Assembly: GCA_021808285.1 (NCBI GenBank)
Contig: JAKBBV010000030.1
Location: 1 to 33,528 of the forward strand
DNA: 33,528 bases
Direction: 5' to 3'
Source of the DNA: Pseudomonadota bacterium
Lineage (GTDB): Bacteria > Pseudomonadota > Alphaproteobacteria > Caulobacterales > Caulobacteraceae
Each line of letters begins with the position of its first letter. Position 1 is the stretch's first letter. This document shows positions 28,204 to 33,528 of the stretch, one piece after another. The position numbers and the translations under genes are program-made. Below the pieces are notes generated by a model. That model was not told where the DNA came from. It made no database searches and saw nothing but the letters and a program-made list of their open reading frames with translations.

Positions 28204-29510
28204 CCATAGACGTTCTCATGCCGGCCCTTTCTCCCACAATGGAGGAGGGGACCCTCGCCAAGTGGCTCGTCAAGGTCGGCGATACGGTGCGAAGCGGCGA
28301 CGTGATCGCCGAGATCGAGACCGACAAGGCGACCATGGAACTGGAGGCCGTGGACGAGGGTGTTGTGGACTCGCTGCTCGTGCCCGAGGGCGCTGAGGGG
28401 GTGAAGATCAATACGCCGATCGCGCGCCTGGCGGGTGGTGTCGCCCAGACGCCGTCGGGAGCGGCATCCCCTGCCGCCGGCGCTTCCCCGGCGTCTGCCC
28501 CCATCCAGATGACAGCCGCCGCGCCGCCGCCAGCCCCCATCCAGATGATAGCCGCCGCGCCGCCGCCAGCCCCCACCGCCGGCGCGATGCCCGGGAAGCC
28601 CTCTGGTTCGCGTCTGGCCGCATCACCGCTGGCGAGACGTGTCGCCTCTCGCGCCGGGATCATGCTGGAGACCCTGACCGGAAGCGGCCCGCATGGCAGA
28701 ATCATTTTGCGGGACGTCGAGGCCGCGATCGCCCGAGGCGGCGGCGCGCCTTCAGCGCCCGCCAAGCCGCCAGGCGCAACGGCGCGTCCGATCACCCTTG
28801 AGCAGAGAGGCATTGCGCCGGGGTCCTATGATCTTGTCCCTCTCGACGGCATGAAGAAGACCATAGCGCGAAGGATGACCGAGAGCTTTCGCGACGTGCC
28901 TCACTTCCCCCTGACGGTGGACATCGAGATCGACGCTTTGCTGGCCGCGCGCGCCCAGATCAACGCCCTGGCCGCCAGCCCCGACTCCAAGGTGAGCGTC
29001 AATGATCTGATCATCAAGGCCGCCGCGGCGGCTCTGGTGCGCGAGCCAGATGCTAATGCGAGCTACACGGACGAGGGCATCGCGCGCCATCACCATGCCG
29101 ATATCGCCGTCGCCGTGGCCATAGACGGCGGGCTGATCACCCCTATCATCCGCTCCGCGGACCTCAAGTCCCTGTCCGTCATTTCGACGGAGATGCGGGA
29201 TCTCGCCGCCAGAGCGCGCGGGCGCAAGCTCAAGCCCGAGGAGTATCAGGGCGGGACCTTCTCCATCTCCAACCTGGGCATGTTCGGGATTCGCAGCTTT
29301 GCCTCGATCCTCAACGAACCCCAGGGCTGCATCCTGTCGGTCGGAGCCGGGGAGAAGCGGCCCGTCGTCAGGGGCGAGGATATCGTCATCGCCTCGCTGA
29401 TGACCGTGACACTGACCTGTGATCATCGCGTCGTCGACGGCGCCATCGGGGCCAGGTGGCTTGTCGCCTTCAAGAACCTGATCGAACATCCCGTCGCCAT
29501 GCTCGCCTGA
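28200..29510 (+). CDS. pdhC: Dihydrolipoamide acetyltransferase E2 of pyruvate dehydrogenase
   Basis: E2 is the core of the pyruvate dehydrogenase complex and moves the acetyl group to CoA. The 436-residue product has one lipoyl domain (1-78, lipoylated K43), an Ala/Pro linker (about 80-135) containing two copies of a 12-residue repeat, a peripheral-subunit-binding domain (about 137-176, [14 protein letters not shown]...[12 protein letters not shown]) and the catalytic domain (about 205-436) with H409 and D413 in [10 protein letters not shown]. The start is GTG at 28200 in a GTGA overlap with the GFA gene. With one lipoyl domain here and one on E1-beta, the complex still has two swinging arms per unit. 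Confidence 0.97.
   Translation: MTIDVLMPALSPTMEEGTLAKWLVKVGDTVRSGDVIAEIETDKATMELEAVDEGVVDSLLVPEGAEGVKINTPIARLAGGVAQTPSGAASPAAGASPASAPIQMTAAAPPPAPIQMIAAAPPPAPTAGAMPGKPSGSRLAASPLARRVASRAGIMLETLTGSGPHGRIILRDVEAAIARGGGAPSAPAKPPGATARPITLEQRGIAPGSYDLVPLDGMKKTIARRMTESFRDVPHFPLTVDIEIDALLAARAQINALAASPDSKVSVNDLIIKAAAAALVREPDANASYTDEGIARHHHADIAVAVAIDGGLITPIIRSADLKSLSVISTEMRDLAARARGRKLKPEEYQGGTFSISNLGMFGIRSFASILNEPQGCILSVGAGEKRPVVRGEDIVIASLMTVTLTCDHRVVDGAIGARWLVAFKNLIEHPVAMLA
28497..28568 (+). repeat. 36-bp tandem duplication in the E2 linker
   Basis: Two 36-bp units, 28497-28532 and 28533-28568, differ at a single base (C/T) and are followed by the first nine bases of a partial third copy with one change at the end. 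They code for the 12-residue unit APIQM(T/I)AAAPPP, in the flexible linker between the lipoyl and subunit-binding domains. This looks like a recent in-frame slippage duplication. Confidence 0.9.
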
Positions 29511-29521
29511 AAGAGAGGACC

Positions 29522-30001
29522 ATGACCCGCTCGATCTACGGCTTCACAGCTGAAACCCTGGCAGGCGAGCCCGCGCCGCTGGCGAACTATCAGGGAAAGG
29601 TGCTGCTGATCGTCAATACGGCGAGTAAGTGCGGCTTCACGCCCCAGTATGAGGGACTCGAGGCCCTGCACCGGAAATATGCGGATCGCGGCCTCGTTGT
29701 GATGGGATTTCCCTGCAACCAGTTCGGCGCCCAGGAGCCGGGTGACGCCACCGAGATCGCCAGCTTTTGCAGCCTCACCTATGATGTGACCTTCCCCGTA
29801 ATGTCGAAGATCGACGTCAATGGACCTTCCGCGCATCCGCTCTATGCCTGGCTGAAGTCTCAAAAGGGCGGCGTGCTCGGATCTGCGATCAAGTGGAACT
29901 TCACCAAGTTCCTCGTGTCGCGCGATGGACGCGTCATCGGGCGGTATCCTCCCACAGCCGCGCCGCAGTCCCTGGAACGCGCCATAGAGGCCGCCCTGTG
30001 A
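29522..30001 (+). CDS. Glutathione-peroxidase-family thiol peroxidase inside the pdh operon
   Basis: The 159-residue product is a cysteine-type glutathione peroxidase homologue. The peroxidatic cysteine is C37 in VNTASKCGFTPQYEGLE, and the other catalytic residues are Q71 (FPCNQFGAQEPG), W125 and N126 (IKWNFTKFLV). C83 sits where the resolving cysteine of thioredoxin-dependent members lies, so thioredoxin is a likelier reductant than glutathione. There is no signal peptide, so it should be cytosolic. It starts at ATG 29522 behind AGAGAGG, 11 bases after the pdhC stop, and its own stop shares a GTGA with lpdA. Expression with the dehydrogenase complex is therefore very likely. It probably removes hydroperoxides; the reason for its location is inference. 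Confidence 0.92.
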   Translation: MTRSIYGFTAETLAGEPAPLANYQGKVLLIVNTASKCGFTPQYEGLEALHRKYADRGLVVMGFPCNQFGAQEPGDATEIASFCSLTYDVTFPVMSKIDVNGPSAHPLYAWLKSQKGGVLGSAIKWNFTKFLVSRDGRVIGRYPPTAAPQSLERAIEAAL

Positions 30002-31410
30002 GCGCCGCGGATTCCTTCGACCTCGTCGTCATCGGCGCGGGCCCTGGGGGCTATGTCGCCGCCATCAGGGCCGGTCAGCTGGGACTGAAGACCGCGATCG
30101 TCGAGCGCGAGGCCCTGGGCGGCATCTGCCTCAACTGGGGTTGCATTCCGACCAAGGCGCTTCTGAGGTCGGGCGAAATGTTCGAGGCGCTCGACCATCT
30201 TGGGGCACTCGGGCTTTCCGTGGAGGGCCGGGCTTACGATTTTGACTCGGTGATTCAGAGGTCTCGCAAGGTGGCCCAGCAGCTCTCCGCAGGCGTCGCC
30301 TTCTTGATGAAGAAACACAAGGCGACGGTGATCGAGGGATCGGCGAGTCTGGAGCCAGGGTCCGGAGCGCGAGGCGTTAAGATCGCGTTGAAGGCGGGTG
30401 GGGAGCGTCGGATCGCCGCTCAGAACGTGATCCTCGCCACGGGAGCTCGCGCACGGGAGCTGCCCTCAATCGGTCTGGCCGGAGACGGCGATCGCATCTG
30501 GACCTATCGGGACGCCATGGTTCCCAAGGCTGCGCCGAAATCCCTTCTCGTCATCGGCTCGGGCGCTATCGGGATCGAATTCGCCAGTTTTTATCGGGCT
30601 CTTGGGGCCGAGGTCACAGTCGTCGAGGCCCTGCCGCGAATCCTGCCTCAGGAGGATGAGGAGATCTCGGCGGCTGCCCAGACGGCCTTTGAAAGGCGGG
30701 GCCTTGGGTTCCGCGTGGGCGCGACGGTCAAGTCCCTGACCAAGTCGAAGGCGGGTGTGGTCGCCCAAGTCGAGGTCGATGGCAAACCCGAGAGTCTGGA
30801 GGCCGAGAGGGCGATCGTGGCGGTGGGCATTGCCGCGAACATCGAGGGATTGGGCGTTGAGGCGCTAGGCCTCAAGCTGGAGCGAGGGCATGTGGCCGTC
30901 GATGGTCACGGCGGAACAAATGTGCCGGGCCTTTACGCCATAGGCGATGTGGCCGGCCCCCCGTGGCTGGCTCACAAGGCCATGCACGAGGCTGTCCACT
31001 GCGTGGAGCATATTGCCGGCGTCGCGGGACCTCGCTCGCTCTCGCCGGTCCCAGGCTGCACCTATTCGACGCCGCAAGTGGCATCTGTCGGTCTGACGGA
31101 GGTCCAGGCCAAGGCGCAGGGACGCAAGGTGAAGGTCGGACGCTTTCCGTTCCGGGTGAATGGGAAGGCCATCGCCGCGGGTGAGACGACGGGACTGGTC
31201 AAGACCCTGTTTGATGCCGAGACCGGCGCTCTTCTGGGGGCCCACATGCTGGGCGCGGAGGTGACCGAGATGATCCAGGGTTTCGCCCTGGCGATGACGT
31301 TGGAGGCGACCGAGGCGGAGATTTTCGCGACCATTTTTCCGCATCCGACGCTCAGCGAGGTCATGCACGAGGCGGCGCTGGCCGCCTATGATCGGCCCCT
31401 CCACATCTAG
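29998..31410 (+). CDS. lpdA: Dihydrolipoamide dehydrogenase E3
   Basis: E3 reoxidises dihydrolipoamide with FAD and NAD+. The 470-residue product has the FAD-binding DLVVIGAGPGGYVAAIRAGQLG, redox-active disulfide C44/C49 in GGICLNWGCIPTKALL, the NAD-binding LLVIGSGAIGIEFASFYRALGAEVTVVE, FAD contact YAIGDVAGPPWLAHKA, and the C-terminal His-Glu pair HPTLSEVMHEA. The start is GTG at 29998, overlapping the peroxidase stop as GTGA; longer in-frame extensions into that gene are rejected. The 3' end overlaps the opposite gene by four bases in a palindromic CTAG. It may also serve other 2-oxoacid dehydrogenases. Confidence 0.96.
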   Translation: MSAADSFDLVVIGAGPGGYVAAIRAGQLGLKTAIVEREALGGICLNWGCIPTKALLRSGEMFEALDHLGALGLSVEGRAYDFDSVIQRSRKVAQQLSAGVAFLMKKHKATVIEGSASLEPGSGARGVKIALKAGGERRIAAQNVILATGARARELPSIGLAGDGDRIWTYRDAMVPKAAPKSLLVIGSGAIGIEFASFYRALGAEVTVVEALPRILPQEDEEISAAAQTAFERRGLGFRVGATVKSLTKSKAGVVAQVEVDGKPESLEAERAIVAVGIAANIEGLGVEALGLKLERGHVAVDGHGGTNVPGLYAIGDVAGPPWLAHKAMHEAVHCVEHIAGVAGPRSLSPVPGCTYSTPQVASVGLTEVQAKAQGRKVKVGRFPFRVNGKAIAAGETTGLVKTLFDAETGALLGAHMLGAEVTEMIQGFALAMTLEATEAEIFATIFPHPTLSEVMHEAALAAYDRPLHI

Positions 31411-32945
31411 CCCGTCTCGGCCATGCGCTGGACGGCCACATAATCGATCTTGCCGGAGCCCAGGACCGGTATCTCCCCGGCCCGGACGATTCGGCGGGGC
31501 ACGGCCAACTCCGGCGCGCCGGCGCGATGGGCGTGCGCCACCAGGGCCGTCACTTCCGCATCTCGCTCGTCGGTCACCAGAATGAGGCGTTCGCCCTTGC
31601 GACCGTCGGGCAGGGCGACCACGGCGTGATGCCCCTCCGGCCAGAGTCCCGAGGCGAGGTCCTCCGCCGCATTGAGCGAAATCATTTCCCCGCCAATCTT
31701 AGCGAATCTCTTCACCCGACCGACGATCTTAAGCCAGTCGCCTTCGATCTCGACCACGTCGCCCGTGTCGTGCCAACCGCCGGGTGGAGGTTCGAGCGCC
31801 CCGGCGTCATCCAGGTATCCGGCCATGATATTGGGGCCCTTGACGTAGAGGCGCCCGCCCATGGGGATGCCGGGCACCGCCTCTAGCCGCGTCTCAATGA
31901 AGGGAAGCAGGCCGCCGACGGTTCCCGGTCGATTGTCCGTGGGCTTGTTCACCGCAATCACAGGCGAGGCCTCGGTGGCGCCATAGCCTTCCAGGACCGG
32001 AATGTCCCCAAACCGCTCGGCCATCATGTGGTGGGTTTCATCGCGCACTCGCTCGGCCCCGCAGACGACGAATTCGAGACTTTGGAAGTCCTCAGCGTGC
32101 GCGACACGGGCGTACTGGTTGAGAAAGGTATCTGTGGCCAAAAGAACGCTGGCCTTCGCCTCGCGGATCAGTTCGACGACCACCTTGGTGTGCAGGGGGC
32201 TGGGATACTGGAACGCTTTGAGGCCGGTGAGCAGCGGCAGGGCCACCCCGGCGGTGAGGCCGAAACAGTGGAAGATGGGTAAGGGGTTGAACATGATCCA
32301 GTCGGGATCAAGGGCGATGTGGCCTGCGACCTGCGCGACATTCGCCAGAATATTGGCGTGCGTGAGAACCACTCCGCGCGGTGCGCCGAAGCTGCCAGAC
32401 GTGAAAAGGATCACCGCGCGATCATCGGGAGCTTGGCGCACGCGCATCAGGCGAGGCGCCAGGGATGCGGCCAGGGCTCGGAGCCGGTCGGACATCCCGA
32501 TAGAGGCGCGGACATCCTCCAGGTAGGTGATGGCGCAGTGCGCCTCCAGAGCGTCAATGAGGTCGTGGAGCTTGCCCTGTTCAATAAAACGATGGGAGGT
32601 GAGGACGCGCTTCACGCCTGCGATCCTGACCGCCGCGCGCAGGTTCCGCAGGCCTGCGGTGAAATTGAGCATGGCCGGCGTACGACCGTAGGCATGCAGA
32701 GCAAAAAAAGTGACAGCGCCGGCGCTCGAGGAGGGCAGCAGAACCCCCACCGTTTCGCCCCTCGCGGTCAGGGCGGCGATTTTGTGTCCGAGGGCGAAGC
32801 TTGCCCGGATGAGGCCAGTATAGCTGAGTGGGTTGCGTTCCTGATCCTCCAGAATGGGTTTGGTCCGCCCAAACCGCCGCGCCGCATCGAGAAGGGCGTC
32901 AAACAGCGTGGTTTGCCACGCCCCGGGATCGACAGGTTTGGGCAT
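31407..32945 (-). CDS. Acyl-ACP synthetase-like adenylating enzyme (Aas C-terminal-domain type)
   Basis: The 512-residue product is an ANL-superfamily adenylating enzyme. It matches the C-terminal half of E. coli Aas: NPLPIFHCFGLTAGVALPLLTG, QYPSPLH, TDTFLNQYARVAH, LEGYGATEASPVIAVN, TGDVVEIEGDWLKIVGR and the A10 lysine in LGSGKIDYV. The N-terminal acyltransferase domain of Aas is missing, so a role in activating free fatty acids (acyl-ACP or acyl-CoA formation) is likelier than lysophospholipid repair by this protein alone. The phosphate-binding loop reads TSGSFGAPRG, with F where most members have T or E. The ATG at 32945 has a strong GAGGGGAG site. It separates lpdA from lipA on the opposite strand. 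Confidence 0.85.
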   Translation of the reverse strand: MPKPVDPGAWQTTLFDALLDAARRFGRTKPILEDQERNPLSYTGLIRASFALGHKIAALTARGETVGVLLPSSSAGAVTFFALHAYGRTPAMLNFTAGLRNLRAAVRIAGVKRVLTSHRFIEQGKLHDLIDALEAHCAITYLEDVRASIGMSDRLRALAASLAPRLMRVRQAPDDRAVILFTSGSFGAPRGVVLTHANILANVAQVAGHIALDPDWIMFNPLPIFHCFGLTAGVALPLLTGLKAFQYPSPLHTKVVVELIREAKASVLLATDTFLNQYARVAHAEDFQSLEFVVCGAERVRDETHHMMAERFGDIPVLEGYGATEASPVIAVNKPTDNRPGTVGGLLPFIETRLEAVPGIPMGGRLYVKGPNIMAGYLDDAGALEPPPGGWHDTGDVVEIEGDWLKIVGRVKRFAKIGGEMISLNAAEDLASGLWPEGHHAVVALPDGRKGERLILVTDERDAEVTALVAHAHRAGAPELAVPRRIVRAGEIPVLGSGKIDYVAVQRMAETG

Positions 32946-33080
32946 AGACGCACTCCCCTCGGACCTTCTGTTGTCTTTTGAGGCCGTAAACGCCACGTCG
33001 CGGACGCACGCAAGGCCCCTCGCTCTCGTGCGGGCCGCGAAAGGCTTGATCCGTATCGCGACAAGACCGATCTAGCGTAA

Positions 33081-33528
33081 ATGACGACTGTGATCGATCG
33101 CGCGACGGCCGCGGCCGCCAGACATCCGGAAAAGCGGGAGCGCCCGGAGACGGCGCGGCTACCCAAGCCCCCATGGCTTAAGGTCCGCGCCCCGGGGTCG
33201 GCCGGCTATATGGCCACCCGACGGATCGTCAAGGATCACGGCTTGGCCACGGTCTGCGAAGAAGCCGCGTGCCCCAATATTGGAGAGTGCTGGAGCCAGT
33301 CTCACGCGACCATGATGATCATGGGGGAGACGTGCACCCGGGCTTGCGCCTTCTGTAACGTGGCCACCGGGACTCCCGGACCATTGGACTCAAGCGAGCC
33401 GGAGCGAGTGGCGGAGGCCGTGAGCCTGATGGGCCTCAGCCACGTGGTCATCACCTCAGTTGACCGCGACGACCTCGACGACGGCGGCGCTGAACATTTC
33501 GCCAGAACCGTGGAAGTTGTTGGAGCGA
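33081..33528 (+). CDS. lipA: Lipoyl synthase LipA, 3' end cut by the window
   Basis: LipA is a radical-SAM enzyme that inserts two sulfur atoms into protein-bound octanoyl groups, giving the lipoyl cofactor of PdhB and PdhC here. The first 149 codons are present. They include [14 protein letters not shown], the auxiliary cluster motif [13 protein letters not shown] (C-x4-C-x5-C), the SAM cluster motif CTRACAFC (C-x3-C-x2-C), and [18 protein letters not shown] used the ATG at 33081; it has no clear ribosome binding site, so either initiation is leaderless or a GTG at 33090 is used. The gene is divergent from the acyl-ACP synthetase-like gene, with 135 bp between. It runs off the right edge. 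Confidence 0.96.
   Translation, partial: MTTVIDRATAAAARHPEKRERPETARLPKPPWLKVRAPGSAGYMATRRIVKDHGLATVCEEAACPNIGECWSQSHATMMIMGETCTRACAFCNVATGTPGPLDSSEPERVAEAVSLMGLSHVVITSVDRDDLDDGGAEHFARTVEVVGA

Noticed and set aside
33046-33080. Possible lipA promoter giving a leaderless transcript (TTGATC at 33046)
   Set aside because: The -10 candidate near 33070 matches poorly, so I did not list it as a feature, though lipA does lack a clear ribosome binding site.

Overview
This is a gene-dense, GC-rich chromosomal segment from an alphaproteobacterium, most like the Caulobacterales/Rhizobiales side of the class. The clues are the order bamA-ompH-lpxD-fabZ-lpxA-lpxI-lpxB, use of LpxI instead of LpxH, an alphaproteobacterial SOS box (GTTC-N7-GTTC) in front of lexA, a pyruvate dehydrogenase E1-beta carrying its own lipoyl domain, and the run tpiA-secG-pyrG-(...)-eno-ftsB-pdh-lpdA-lipA. 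I see no tRNA, rRNA, insertion sequence, prophage, CRISPR array or plasmid gene. Almost every base is coding; the longest gap is about 283 bp.

Layout. (1) 2-7146, plus strand: an envelope operon with the 3' part of bamA, an OmpH/Skp-like periplasmic chaperone, and five genes that make the lipid A precursor or the acyl chains it needs. (2) 7119-9879, minus strand: citrate synthase (gltA) behind glutamyl-tRNA synthetase (gltX); gltA runs tail to tail into lpxB. (3) 9920-12103, plus: a ComEC/Rec2-type DNA channel gene, head to head with gltX and tail to tail with lexA. (4) 12084-19086, minus: lexA, then a co-directional ppiD-trpE-trpG-trpD-trpC operon. (5) 19241-22688, plus: tpiA, secG, pyrG, rpmF. 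(6) 22780-23547, minus: a crotonase-fold gene. (7) 23646-31410, plus: eno, ftsB, then pdhA-pdhB-GFA-pdhC-gpx-lpdA. (8) 31407-32945, minus: an acyl-ACP synthetase-like gene. (9) 33081 to the edge, plus: the 5' part of lipA.

The genes form coherent programmes. Region 1 links outer-membrane protein insertion with lipid A synthesis. Regions 5 and 7 put lower glycolysis (tpiA, eno) beside the pyruvate dehydrogenase complex, citrate synthase lies in region 2, and lipA makes the lipoyl groups that E1-beta and E2 need. Many neighbours are joined by 4-bp start/stop overlaps, five of them GTGA, so translational coupling is the rule.

I did not find a convincing undescribed system. The points most worth a second look are: two thiol/redox-type genes (a GFA/CENP-V-family protein and a glutathione-peroxidase-like protein) embedded and coupled inside the pyruvate dehydrogenase operon; a perfect 7-bp inverted repeat between the crotonase gene and eno; a symmetrical nested stem-loop after pyrG; a crotonase that lacks one of the two usual catalytic glutamates; and several genes usual in this neighbourhood (moaC, moeA, kdsA) that are absent here. 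Statements about usual gene order are from general knowledge and were not searched.
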